A stretch of DNA of 64,000 bases from JAENWD01 sp963837165. GTDB lineage: Bacteria; Acidobacteriota; Vicinamibacteria; Vicinamibacterales; JAENWD01. The position numbers were made by a program, and so were the translations under genes. A model generated the notes under the pieces. That model was not told where the DNA came from. It saw nothing but the letters and a program-made list of their open reading frames with translations, and searched no databases. This document shows, one piece after another, positions 8,463 to 17,201 of this stretch (position 1 is the stretch's first letter; each line of letters begins with the position of its first letter). The stretch lies in assembly GCA_963837165.1 (NCBI GenBank), contig CAWIMD010000005.1:186001-250000 (forward strand), written 5' to 3'.

Positions 8463-9437
8463 TCAGGGGCGTGGAGGGCGTTCCAGCAGGACCTGCAGCG
8501 CGGCCAGGTCGATCGGCTTGACCAGGTGGTGGTCGAAGCCCGCCTCCTGCGAGCGGCGGCGGTGCTCCTCGTTGCCCCAGCCGGTGACCGCCACCAGCAG
8601 CACCTGCGGGCCGAGCCGCTCGCGCAGCCGCGCCGCCGCGTCATAGCCGCTCAGCCGGGGCATGCCGAGGTCGAGCAGCACGGCGTCGGGGCGCAGCGCC
8701 TCGGCCATCTCGAGGGCCACGACGCCGTCGTGAGCGGTGTGCGCCTCATGGCCCCGCAGCTTCAGCACTTCGGCCAGGCAGTCGGCCGCATCCCGGTTGT
8801 CGTCGACCACCAAAATGCGGCGCCCCCTCGTCAATCGGGCCTGCTGGCCGTCGGCACTGGCCAGCAACGCCTCCGCTGGCTCCTCGCCAACCCGGGTCGG
8901 CAACGTCACCACGAACTCGCTGCCGCGGCCCGGGCCGTCGCTTCGCGCTTCCACCGTCCCGCCGTGCATCTCCACCAGACGCCGCACGAGTGTCAGGCCG
9001 ATCCCGAGTCCTCCGTGCGTCTTCTCGAGCGACCGGTCCACCTGCGTGAACATGTCGAAGATGCGCGTCAGCATGTGCGCGGGGATGCCGATCCCCGTGT
9101 CGCGGACCCGCACGACTGCGGTGGACCGCTCCGTGCCGGCCGAGAGGCTGATGCGGCCGCCCCGCGGCGTGTACTTGGCGGCGTTGTTCAGCAGGTTGGC
9201 GAACACCTGCGCCAGCCGCGTCGGGTCGGCCTCGAGCGGGATCGGTCCGGACGGCACGGTGACTGTCAGCTCGTGCCCGGCGTCCTCGATCGCGGGACGG
9301 CTCGTCTCGACGGCGTCGTAGATGACCGGCGCGAGCTCGGTCGCCTCCCGCTGCAGCTCCATCGTGCCACGGGTGATCCGCGAGATGTCGAGCAGGTCGT
9401 CCACGAGGCGCACCATCTGGTGCAGCTGGCGATCCAT
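8463..9437 (-). pseudogene. C-terminal half of a hybrid histidine kinase (second DHp helix, HATPase, receiver)
   Basis: From the ATG at 9437 this frame encodes 324 residues. It starts at the end of a DHp domain (MDRQLHQMVRLVDDLLDISRITRG) and continues with HATPase motifs (NLLNNAAKYT, DTGIGIP, GGLGIGLTLV) and a C-terminal receiver (ILVVDDNRDAAD, DLGMP). The first DHp helix with the phosphoacceptor His (usually KDEFLATLAHELRNPLAPI) is absent. The upstream half ends in another frame, its TGA overlapping this ATG as TGATG. A deletion of about 40 codons plus a frameshift best explains this. A translationally coupled split protein is possible, but without its own His it could only act on another DHp. 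Confidence 0.8.
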
Positions 9438-11083
9438 CACCTCGCACGCGTGCCCGCGGCGTCCTTCTGCCGATCCGCCTGCTGGAGATCGGTGTACAAG
9501 CGCGCGTTCTCGATCGCGATGCCGGCCCGGTACGCCAGCTCCTCGGCTACTGCGAGATCCGCGGGGCCGTACCGGCGCCTCGACTCGGACGTGAGCAGCG
9601 TCATCGCCCCCACGACACGGGCGCCCGCCTTCAAGGGCACAGAGATTGCCGACTTCAACCCCGCGGCCCGGAGCAGGCCGAGATGCTCCTCGTCGTACGC
9701 GCAGCCGACGAGCATCTCGTCGGTCACCTCGGGGATGAGCACGGACCGGCCGGTTCCAAGCACCGGACGCGGGCCGTACGGGTCTTCGGGGCGGGAGGGA
9801 TACCGTCGCTCCATCTCCCGGGCAAACTCCGCCTTCGTCCGATCCCAGCACGCCAGCGCCAGGCGCCTGAGCTCGCCACCGGCCTCGACGAGGTCCACCG
9901 CACACCAGTCGGCCACGTCCGGCACGGCGAGATCGATGAAGCGATATTCGATCGCGTACGGATCGCCCGACTGCACCGCCTCCTGCCAGCGCTCGAGCGT
10001 CCGGTCCAGGTCGTCGGCGTAGAGAATGGGTGTCCAGCTGTCGCCATCGCGCGCGAACCCGGTGAAGTCGTACCAGCGCTCGTTGTAGTAGTCGACCTCG
10101 CCGTCCGGCCGCGCCATCCACACCATCTGCGGCAGGGCGTCGGCGAGCTGGCGGAAGAGCGCGTCCTTCTGCCGGATCACCGCTTCGGCCCGACGGCGAT
10201 CGGTCACGTCCGCGACGACGGCAATGAACCCGGAGACGCGGCCATCGGCGCCGATCTCGGGCGCGAACTCTCCCCGCATGATGCGCGGCCCCGTGTCGTA
10301 CGGCACCTCGATCTCGAACGCGACGGGCCGGCCGGCCAGCACCGCATCCACGTGCGTCCGGAGGCTCTCGTAGGCAGCCTCGCCCAGCACCTCCGCGATG
10401 GTCCGGCCGATCACGTCGGGCGGGGAGAGCTGGAAGCGCTCCGCAAACGGCAGGTTCACGAACCTGTAGCGCCGTTGCGCGTCGCAATGGGCGATGTAGA
10501 CGGGCGCAACGTCCGTCACGAGCCTGAGCTGGGTCTCGCGTTCGCGCGCCGCCTGTTCGGCACGCAGGCGGTGCACCGCGAACGCCACCTGGGCCGCGAT
10601 CACGTCGGCCATCGTCAGTTCCGGCTCAGACAGCGAGCGCGGTTCCGCGAAGTACAGCGTGAACTTCCCGATGACGCCGCCGATGCTCCGGAGCGGCACG
10701 AAGACCACGCCGGCAATGCCTTCCGCGGCGATGGCCGGCAGGTGCGGCGCGAGATCGGCGTCCGCCCCGACGTCGGGCACGACGATGATCGCGGCATCAC
10801 GCGTCTCAGGCGTCCAGGGGGTGTGCCCCTCGACCGCACGGCGGTAGCCGTCCGACAGGCCGCGCCACGCCTTGAATCGCATCACCCGGTCATCGTCGAA
10901 GAGCAGGACGGACGCCCTGCGCACGCCGAGTCCGTCCGCGAATGCGTCGAAGGCCGCCTCGTAGATCGCCGTGAGGTCGCCGGCGCAGGTGATGGCCGCC
11001 ATCAGCGAGCCCAGGACCGCCACGCCTGACGGGTCCGAGAGGGCGACGTCGGGTTCGTGCTGCATTGGGAAGGAGGTCTGCAT
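9437..11083 (-). pseudogene. N-terminal sensor half of the same hybrid kinase (GAF-PAS-PAS-GAF)
   Basis: This 548-residue frame holds a GAF domain (about residues 25-185), a PAS domain (about 200-320), a second PAS (about 325-395) and a second GAF (about 400-535). It ends at ADRQKDAAGTRAR, exactly where the family would continue KDEFLATLAHELRN. The join between the second PAS (IEYRF) and GAF (IDLAVPDVADW) also looks short, as if the end of the PAS and its linker were lost in frame; that is judged from the family and not computed. Alone it would be a cytoplasmic sensor without an output domain. Confidence 0.75.
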
Positions 11084-11145
11084 CCTACACGCGCCGCGAC
11101 GCAGACGCTACATCCCGCAATTGGCCGACTCGCGGACGCATGAGC

Positions 11146-12714
11146 TTAGTAACCGTGCCAGAGCCACTCCAGCGCCTCCGGCAGGGTCTGCTGCTTGACG
11201 ATGTGCTCGGTGTGGCCGGCGTTCCGGACGAACAGGAACTGGTAGTGGTAGCCCTTGTCGGCCAGCACTCTGGCCATCCGCTCGTTGGCGACGACCCAGT
11301 CGTGCATGTCGTCCCGCATCACGTTCGGGTTGAACAGGTCCCTGTCGCCGACATGGAGCCAGATGCGGATCGGCTTGCGCGGACTCTCCGGGATGAGATG
11401 CTCGTGGAACTCCCACGCCCCGTGCGGCGTCCCGGCGCTGGGCGGCCACTGCTGGTTCACGTAGGTGCCTGAATAGCTGAGGACCCGGTGGTACAGCTCG
11501 GGGTGATACCACGCCATGGTCAACGCGGCAGCCGCTCCCGAGCTCCCGCCCATCGTCGCACGTCCCTCGGGATCCTTCGTCAGCGTGACGTGGCACTGCC
11601 GCTCGACGAGCGGCAGCACTTCCATCTCCACGAACTCGGCGTAGCGGCCCGACATCGTGTCGTATTCGAGGCCGCGCTCGCTGCCCTGCGCGTCTCCGCT
11701 GCCGTTGCCAATCGAGATCGCGACCATGGCCGGCACGCGCTTGTGCGCGATCAGGTTGTCGAGCGTCGCGAACAGCAGCGGGTCGGGGCCGTCGGCCCCG
11801 ACGATGAACGGCGCCGGCGCACCGGCCGAGTAGCCGTGGGGCACGTACACCGACACCTTCCGCGTGTAGGGGGCCGGGTGGCTGGTCGTCACGACCAGCC
11901 GTGCCGGGTCGTTCGGATCGGGCGTGCCGAACGTGCCCGGATCGCGGGCGATGCCCGGGTACATCCGGCTGTCCTCGGAGTGCATCGTAATGTCGCATAC
12001 CGTCCCCTGCGGCACGCCGGGCTGCGGGAGCGTTTCCGGGGCGGGCGTGTGCGTCGGCCCGACGATGAAGTTGCCCTCGACATCCGGCGAGGGCAGCGTG
12101 CCGTCGGGAAGCTCCGTGGCGTTCACATAGCCGGCCGTGTGCGGATCGCGCGTGGGCGGGGCCGGCCGTGGCGGCGTCCGGCCCGCGGCCGGAGTCTTCG
12201 AGGCCTGCAGCGCCTCGAGGCTGGGCCGCATCCGTGACGGGTCCGGCGGGTGGAGTGCGGCGCACCCGTCCGGCTCGGAGGTCCACATCAGGTTGCCGAC
12301 CTTCCAGTCGTCGTCCTGCTTCACGAGGTCGAACACGTCGATGCCGCAGTGGTGGCTCGTGCCGTCGAGCCAGAACTGGTATGGCGCCCACACGACGGCC
12401 AGCCGGCCTCGGACGTGGACGACCGGATCCCAGTAGCGCTCACGATAGTCGCCCGGCGTCATGCCTCGCGCGTCGAAGCCCTGGCGCCGGATCACCGTTC
12501 CACCCGAGCCGTCAGGCCGTTCGACGGTCTCCACGGCCCCGGCCAGCATCATCGTGGAGAGCGTGGTGAAGTCGTTGGTCGAGAGGGCCGTGAGGACGCG
12601 GTCCACGGCGGCAAGCGCAGCCTTCTCTTCCGCGGAAGAATCGGCGGTCTGGCCCGCGGCGCCGGTCGCGCAGGCGGCGAGCAGGAGGGCGGTGAGCGAC
12701 AGTGTCCTGAACAC
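11146..12714 (-). CDS. Exported NTF2-like/esterase D fusion protein
   Basis: From the GTG at 12714 the product is 522 residues. It begins with a signal peptide (VFRTLSLTALLLAACATGAAG, possibly a lipoprotein signal). An NTF2/SnoaL-like domain follows (about residues 30-155) and then an alpha/beta-hydrolase of the esterase D / enterochelin esterase type (about 240-520). Visible catalytic elements are GGSSG (nucleophile Ser), HVGDRDLFNP (acid) and NAGHTEH (His). The substrate is unknown; esterases of this class cut feruloyl, siderophore or other small esters. Another NTF2-like gene lies 47 bp upstream on the same strand, probably in the same operon. The in-frame extension before the GTG has no signal peptide. 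Confidence 0.8.
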   Translation of the reverse strand: MFRTLSLTALLLAACATGAAGQTADSSAEEKAALAAVDRVLTALSTNDFTTLSTMMLAGAVETVERPDGSGGTVIRRQGFDARGMTPGDYRERYWDPVVHVRGRLAVVWAPYQFWLDGTSHHCGIDVFDLVKQDDDWKVGNLMWTSEPDGCAALHPPDPSRMRPSLEALQASKTPAAGRTPPRPAPPTRDPHTAGYVNATELPDGTLPSPDVEGNFIVGPTHTPAPETLPQPGVPQGTVCDITMHSEDSRMYPGIARDPGTFGTPDPNDPARLVVTTSHPAPYTRKVSVYVPHGYSAGAPAPFIVGADGPDPLLFATLDNLIAHKRVPAMVAISIGNGSGDAQGSERGLEYDTMSGRYAEFVEMEVLPLVERQCHVTLTKDPEGRATMGGSSGAAAALTMAWYHPELYHRVLSYSGTYVNQQWPPSAGTPHGAWEFHEHLIPESPRKPIRIWLHVGDRDLFNPNVMRDDMHDWVVANERMARVLADKGYHYQFLFVRNAGHTEHIVKQQTLPEALEWLWHGY

Positions 12715-12761
12715 GCGGGCATTGTGCCCGGCCGGGCCGCGACGTGCAAGGCACCGTCGAG

Positions 12762-13211
12762 TCAGCTCGAGTGGTCGTGCTCGATCCGCCAGCCGTCGGC
12801 GGTGCGCGCCCACACGAGCGTGAACCAGCCTGTCTGATCCGGCTGGCCGTCGCCGCCCAGCACGTATCGCCCGGTCATGAGCGCGTGGTCGTCTCCCAGC
12901 GCGCGCACGACAATGCGTTCGAAGCGGAGAGGCCGGGGTTTCATGCCACCGCCGAAGTACTTCGACTGATAGCGCGCCCGCATGGCGGCCCAGTCGACGG
13001 GACCGTCGGCCGTCATGAACGTGCTGTCGTGCGCGTAGGGCGCGATGAACCCGTCCAGGTCACCGGCATTCCACTTCGCCGTCGTGGCCTGCAGCTCGGC
13101 TGCCAGGGCCACCGCGTCCAGGGCCGGTCCCCTGGATCGTTGCCGGGCGGCGCCCACACCCATCATGCAGAGCGCGGCGATAGCCGTGACCGCGGCGATC
13201 CGTCGTGACAT
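12762..13211 (-). CDS. Secreted NTF2/SnoaL-like (DUF4440-type) protein
   Basis: The 149-residue product has a signal peptide (MSRRIAAVTAIAALCMMGVG) and one cone-shaped NTF2-like domain (WNAGDLDGFIAPYAHDSTFMTADGP to WFTLVWARTADGWRIEHDH). Such domains bind small hydrophobic ligands or act as isomerases, but most have no known role. The ATG at 13211 is preferred over the one at 13217 because AGGAGG sits seven bases before it. It precedes the NTF2-esterase fusion, so the operon carries two related domains, one free and one fused. Confidence 0.8.
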   Translation of the reverse strand: MSRRIAAVTAIAALCMMGVGAARQRSRGPALDAVALAAELQATTAKWNAGDLDGFIAPYAHDSTFMTADGPVDWAAMRARYQSKYFGGGMKPRPLRFERIVVRALGDDHALMTGRYVLGGDGQPDQTGWFTLVWARTADGWRIEHDHSS

Positions 13212-13260
13212 GCGCATCCCTCCTGCGGCCGGCACCGGGACGGCGCGGCCCGAGGCGAAG

Positions 13261-13266
13261 TATAAG
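13261..13266 (+). promoter_or_regulatory. -10-like element directly before the glycosyltransferase start
   Basis: TATAAG ends seven bases before the ATG at 13274, and no Shine-Dalgarno sequence lies between. Transcription would begin at or next to the start codon, which suggests a leaderless mRNA. No good -35 box is visible. The same layout occurs at 30532 and 48807. Confidence 0.4.
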
Positions 13267-13273
13267 TGTCCCC

Positions 13274-14545
13274 ATGCACATCGCCATCCTCACCAACGAG
13301 TACCCGCCAAACGTCTACGGCGGCGCCGGGGTGCACGTCGAGTACCTGACGCGGGAGCTGGCGGCGCTGGCCGGCGACCGTCACACCGTGCGCGTGCTCT
13401 GCTTCGGCGACCAGCACCTGCAGACGCCGGTGCTGTCGGTGCGGGGAGTGGAGCCGCCGGTGGAGATCCCCGTCCAGGACCCCCGGCACGGGCGATTCTT
13501 CTCGACGCTCCTCCAGAACCTCGTCATGGGTGGTGCGCTCGCCGGCATCGACATCGTCCACTGCCACACCTGGTACACGCACTTTGCCGGCTGCCTCACG
13601 AAGTACCTCCACGGCGTCCCGCTCGTGCTGACGACGCACTCGCTGGAGCCGCACCGTCCGTGGAAACAGGAGCAGCTGGGCTCGGCCTACCACGCGTCCA
13701 CCTGGGTGGAGCGCACCGCGTACCAGAACGCCGACGGCGTCGTGGCGGTGTCGGAGGCCATGAAGCACGACGTGCAGTCGCTCTACGGCGTGGCGCCGAC
13801 GCGGATTCGCGTGATTCACAACGGCATCGACCTGGCCCAGTACCGGCCGACGCCGAACCCGGCGACGCTTGCCGCGCTCGGGATTCGTCCCGACATCCCG
13901 TACGTGCTCTTCGTCGGCCGCATCACGCGCCAGAAGGGCATCGTGCACCTGGTCAACGCGATCAAGTATCTTCGCGCGGGCACGCAGGTCGTGCTGTGCG
14001 CGGGGGCCCCGGACACGCCCGCCATCGCCCGCGAGATGACCGACGCCGTCGCACGCGCACGTGCCGATTCGGCCAACGAGATCGTCTGGATTCCCGAGAT
14101 GCTTCCGAAAGCACAAGTGATCACGCTGTACACGCACGCGGCCATCTTCGTCTGCCCGTCGGTCTACGAGCCGTTCGGCATCATCAACCTCGAGGCGATG
14201 GCGTGCGAGACGCCCGTCGTGGCGAGCGCCGTCGGCGGCATCCCGGAGGTGGTGGACCACGGCGAGACCGGCCTGCTGGTCCCGGTGGAGACGCTGGACG
14301 CGTCCGGGGCCGAGCCCCGTCACCCGGAGCAGTTCGCCCGGGACCTGGCCGGCGCCGTGAACGCTCTGCTGGCGGACCCGGCGCGCCGCGCGACGATGGC
14401 GCGCAAGGCGCGGGCGCGCGTGGAGCAGACGTTCAGCTGGACGAGCATCGCGCGCCAGACACTGGACTTCTATCAGGACCTGGTCAACGCCGCGCCGGCG
14501 GTCACCGGTTTCAGTTCGCCGGGTGCGAGCCGGCCAGATCCATGA
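13274..14545 (+). CDS. glgA: GlgA/GlgM-type glycogen synthase (GT4 glycosyltransferase)
   Basis: The 423-residue protein begins MHIAILTNEYPPNVYGGAGV, typical of the actinobacterial-type glycogen synthase subfamily, whose best known members make maltose-1-phosphate or extend alpha-glucan from ADP-glucose. Conserved parts include THSLEPHRPWK, VGRITRQKGI and the nucleotide-sugar site CPSVYEPFGIINLEAMACETPVVAS. It probably acts in the cytoplasm on glycogen or trehalose metabolism. No other glg genes are in the window. Its 3' end overlaps the convergent peptidase gene by 35 bp. A Shine-Dalgarno sequence is missing and a -10-like element abuts the start. Confidence 0.85.
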   Translation: MHIAILTNEYPPNVYGGAGVHVEYLTRELAALAGDRHTVRVLCFGDQHLQTPVLSVRGVEPPVEIPVQDPRHGRFFSTLLQNLVMGGALAGIDIVHCHTWYTHFAGCLTKYLHGVPLVLTTHSLEPHRPWKQEQLGSAYHASTWVERTAYQNADGVVAVSEAMKHDVQSLYGVAPTRIRVIHNGIDLAQYRPTPNPATLAALGIRPDIPYVLFVGRITRQKGIVHLVNAIKYLRAGTQVVLCAGAPDTPAIAREMTDAVARARADSANEIVWIPEMLPKAQVITLYTHAAIFVCPSVYEPFGIINLEAMACETPVVASAVGGIPEVVDHGETGLLVPVETLDASGAEPRHPEQFARDLAGAVNALLADPARRATMARKARARVEQTFSWTSIARQTLDFYQDLVNAAPAVTGFSSPGASRPDP

Positions 14546-15905
14546 GCAGCCGGTGCCAGTGGTCGAGGGCGTCGTAGAAGGACGTGACCGGCACCCGCTC
14601 GTTGAGGCCGTGGGCGAACTCGTCGCTGTGCTTGATGAAGATCCCGCTCACGCCATAGGTCGGGATGCCGACCGACCGGAAGAACAGGCCGTCGGTCGCG
14701 CCCGACTCCTGCGCCGGCACGATCGGGATGCCCGGATGACGGGCGTGCACGGCTCGCGTGACCGCGGCCACGACGTCCGGCCGGAGGGGCGACGGGTCGC
14801 TGGACGTCGGGTGGCCGACCGGGTCGATCGTGACCGCGGAGCCCACGAGATCCTGCAGGACCTGCTTCACGGAGTCCACCGCCACCCCGGGGAAGATCCG
14901 GCAGTTCACGGTGGCCGTTGCCGACTGCGGCAGGGCGTTGTCCGCGTGTCCGCCGCGCAGCCTCGTCGCGACGCAGGTCGTCCGCGTCTTGCCGACCTCG
15001 CTGGGTTCGTCGTAGAGCGCGTCCGCGGCGGCCTCGTCCCGCGGGTTGCCGGCGAACCGGGCCATGGCCTGGCCGAGCGGACCCGGCGTGACGGCCGCCT
15101 CCGCCTCGAGCTCGGCCAGCGTCGTGTCGCTCCAGCGTACGGGGAAGCGGTACCTGCGGATCTTCTCGATCGCGTCGGCCAGGTCGTAGATGGCGTTGTC
15201 CTTCCGTGGCAGCGAGCTGTGCCCGCCGGGGTTGTGCGTGGTGAGCTCGAAGGTCGCGTAGGTCTTCTCCGCCGTCTGCAGGAAGTAGATCTGCGGGTGC
15301 CCGGCCTCGTCCAGCGTGCCGCCCCCCGCGTCGGTGTTGAGCGCGAACTCCGCGTCGATCAGGTCGCGGTGGTTGGTCACGAGGTCGCGCGTCGTGTCCT
15401 GCTCGGTCTCCTCGTCGCCGGTGAAGACGATGATCAGGTCGCGCGTCGGGACGAAGCGTTCCGCCTTCAGGCGCAGGAACGTGCTGCTCAACGTCGTGAC
15501 ACCGTCTTTGACATCGTAGGTGCCACGGCCGTAGAAGAACCCGCCTTCCTCGATGAGCGTGAACGGATCGCGCTGCCAGTCCTCGGGCTTCGCCGTGACC
15601 ACGTCCATGTGCGCCATGAGGGCAATCGGCCGACCGCCGGCCCCCGTGCCGCGATACCGCACGACCAGCGATGCGGTCTCCTTCAGCGGCACGACATGGA
15701 TGTCGGCCTCGGGAAAGCCCGCGGCACGAAACAGGCCGGCCAGGTACGCCGCCATCGCCGGCACCTGGCCCTGCCCGATTTCGGTCTTGAACGAAATGAC
15801 CCTGGCGAAGATCTCCCGCGCCTGCGCCTCGTAGGGAGCGGGCGCTGCCGCCTGGATGGGGATGGCGGCAAGGCACGCCAGTACGACCACGCGAAACTTC
15901 AACAT
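14511..15905 (-). CDS. Exported M20-family metallopeptidase
   Basis: The 464-residue product starts with a signal peptide (MLKFRVVVLACLAAIPIQAAA). It has the M20 two-zinc catalytic core: MAHMDVV (His ligand), GRGTYDVKDG (bridging Asp), FTGDEE (Glu pair), LNTDAGGG (Asp) and EFAHGLNERV near the C-terminus (His). A lid/dimerisation domain is inserted around residues 225-340. Family members cleave dipeptides or N-acyl amino acids; this one would act outside the cytoplasm. The ATG at 15905 is chosen because the signal peptide starts there. Confidence 0.9.
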   Translation of the reverse strand: MLKFRVVVLACLAAIPIQAAAPAPYEAQAREIFARVISFKTEIGQGQVPAMAAYLAGLFRAAGFPEADIHVVPLKETASLVVRYRGTGAGGRPIALMAHMDVVTAKPEDWQRDPFTLIEEGGFFYGRGTYDVKDGVTTLSSTFLRLKAERFVPTRDLIIVFTGDEETEQDTTRDLVTNHRDLIDAEFALNTDAGGGTLDEAGHPQIYFLQTAEKTYATFELTTHNPGGHSSLPRKDNAIYDLADAIEKIRRYRFPVRWSDTTLAELEAEAAVTPGPLGQAMARFAGNPRDEAAADALYDEPSEVGKTRTTCVATRLRGGHADNALPQSATATVNCRIFPGVAVDSVKQVLQDLVGSAVTIDPVGHPTSSDPSPLRPDVVAAVTRAVHARHPGIPIVPAQESGATDGLFFRSVGIPTYGVSGIFIKHSDEFAHGLNERVPVTSFYDALDHWHRLLMDLAGSHPAN

Positions 15906-16039
15906 GAAGGCTCCAGGACAGATTCTACCGGACCACGTCTCGACACGCCGGGCCGCTCCACGGCGCCGACGCACCCGGCCCACGACACTGCGCGTGGGCC
16001 GGTCCACGTCGGAACAGCCGGAAGGGGACGGGCGTCCGC

Positions 16040-16250
16040 CTACGGGAGGGTCACACGAAGAATCTGGCCGGACGGTGCGGCCTCGAAAATGCCGGAGCTG
16101 CCGGGAGTGACGGAGAACAGGCCCAGGTTGTCGAAGAAGAAGTTGCTTGTAAGCAATCGTGGTCCACCATGCTGTACCAGGTGCCGTCAGGCTCGAAGTC
16201 GTCTTCTTCCCGATGCGCGACCGGCTGCAGCAGTAGCGCGACGCCTGGAA
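16040..16250 (-). pseudogene. C-terminal remnant of an unidentified gene
   Basis: Within the 413-bp gap between the M20 gene and the DUF3303 gene, the minus strand reads well as protein in two frames. A stretch DGTWYSMVDHDCLQAT is followed, after a frame change near 16135, by NFFFDNLGLFSVTPGSSGIF and EAAPSGQILRVTLP, ending in a TAG at 16040-16042. This is a plausible end of a secreted beta-propeller-type protein, but I cannot name the family. No start or upstream part remains, so it looks like a decayed 3' fragment. Confidence 0.4.
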
Positions 16251-16287
16251 TCCGGTCAAGGTTCGCGGCTGACGCCGTGCGTGTCGG

Positions 16288-16293
16288 TATAAT
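16288..16293 (+). promoter_or_regulatory. Consensus -10 box before the DUF3303 gene
   Basis: A perfect TATAAT lies 25 bases before the ATG at 16319, in otherwise very GC-rich sequence. It leaves room for a short leader carrying the GGAGGG ribosome binding site at 16307-16312. The expected -35 position has no clear TTGACA-like hexamer. Confidence 0.5.
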
Positions 16294-16318
16294 CGGCGCG
16301 ATCACTGGAGGGATGCTC

Positions 16319-16585
16319 ATGCTGTTCATGACGAGATACTCGCTCAACCCCGAGGATCGCGACGCGATGCAGGACCGCTTCAAGAAGACGGGCGGGTTGC
16401 CGGGACCCGGCGTGACGATGCTGGGACGATGGCACGACGTGGCCGGCTGCGCGGGGTTCGTGCTGGCGGAGACCACCGACAGCATCGCGCTCGGGAAGTG
16501 GCTGCAGGAGTGGACCGACGGGCTGACGTTCGAGGTGGTGCCCGTCAACAACGACGACGACGTGATGAAGATCCTGGGCGGCTGA
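16319..16585 (+). CDS. DUF3303-type small protein
   Basis: The 88-residue protein (MLFMTRYSLNPEDRDAMQDR and onward) has the layout of DUF3303: a ferredoxin-like alpha/beta fold with LGRWHDVAGCAGFVLAETTD in the middle and LTFEVVPVNNDDDVMKIL at the end. Function is unknown; related small domains often form dimers that bind small molecules. GGAGGG six bases before the ATG at 16319 decides between this start and the one at 16313. It is followed by a strong hairpin, so it is probably transcribed alone. Confidence 0.8.
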   Translation: MLFMTRYSLNPEDRDAMQDRFKKTGGLPGPGVTMLGRWHDVAGCAGFVLAETTDSIALGKWLQEWTDGLTFEVVPVNNDDDVMKILGG

Positions 16586-16596
16586 GGCTCCGCGTG

Positions 16597-16622
16597 CCGA
16601 GCCGGGCCATCGCCCGGCTCGG
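16597..16622 (+). terminator. Hairpin after the DUF3303 gene
   Basis: CCGAGCCGGGC and GCCCGGCTCGG form a perfect 11-bp stem with a four-base loop (CATC), starting 12 bases after the stop. No T-tract follows, so termination would have to work without one. Because the next gene converges from the other side, it may serve both. Confidence 0.6.
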
Positions 16623-16648
16623 TCGATGCGCGTGGCGTCGGGCGATTC

Positions 16649-17143
16649 TCATCGCCGGGCGGGACCAGCCATGGGCTTTCGTCCGGTCCAGGTCCAGCCG
16701 TGGATCAACCAGCCGCCGGCACCCTTCTTCAGCACGAACGTCATCTGCGCGTTCTCGTGCATGGCCGCACCCTTCAGCGTGTAGCTGTAGACCGCCGGAA
16801 CCACGACGTAGGCCTCGTCGCCGCTGGTTTCGACACGTGTCGGTGGGCTGATCGCGACCGTCGGCCCGGTCACGCCGCGCCTGGTCGCGTCACTGCCGAG
16901 GTCGCCACTCCACGCCTGGAACGCCTGCGGGCCCCGCCACAGGTAGGGGGGGACCTCGTCGATGATCGTCAGGTCGGCTCCGGACGCATGCGTCGCCGCG
17001 GCGCCGGCCATGTCGCCCTTGTTGAACGTGTCCAGGAAAGTGCTGATGGGCGCCATCAGCTCGGCGTTCGATGTCTGCGCGCTGGCCGTGGCGCCCGGCA
17101 GCAGCAGGACGAGCGTGAGCATGCCAAGCATCGGGTTCCGCAT
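16649..17143 (-). CDS. Secreted NTF2/SnoaL-like protein
   Basis: The 164-residue product has a signal peptide (MRNPMLGMLTLVLLLPGATASAQ) and an NTF2-like domain (FLDTFNKGDMAGAAATHASGADLTIIDEVPP to GWLIHGWTWTG). GAGGAG with good spacing precedes the ATG. It is the third protein with this fold within 6 kb. Biochemical role unknown; these domains commonly bind or isomerise small molecules. Confidence 0.8.
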   Translation of the reverse strand: MRNPMLGMLTLVLLLPGATASAQTSNAELMAPISTFLDTFNKGDMAGAAATHASGADLTIIDEVPPYLWRGPQAFQAWSGDLGSDATRRGVTGPTVAISPPTRVETSGDEAYVVVPAVYSYTLKGAAMHENAQMTFVLKKGAGGWLIHGWTWTGRKPMAGPARR

Positions 17144-17201
17144 TCGAGGTCTCCTCGCGTCAGGGTGATCAGGGAAAAGAATCCGGGTTCTCAGCGCGAT
17201 C

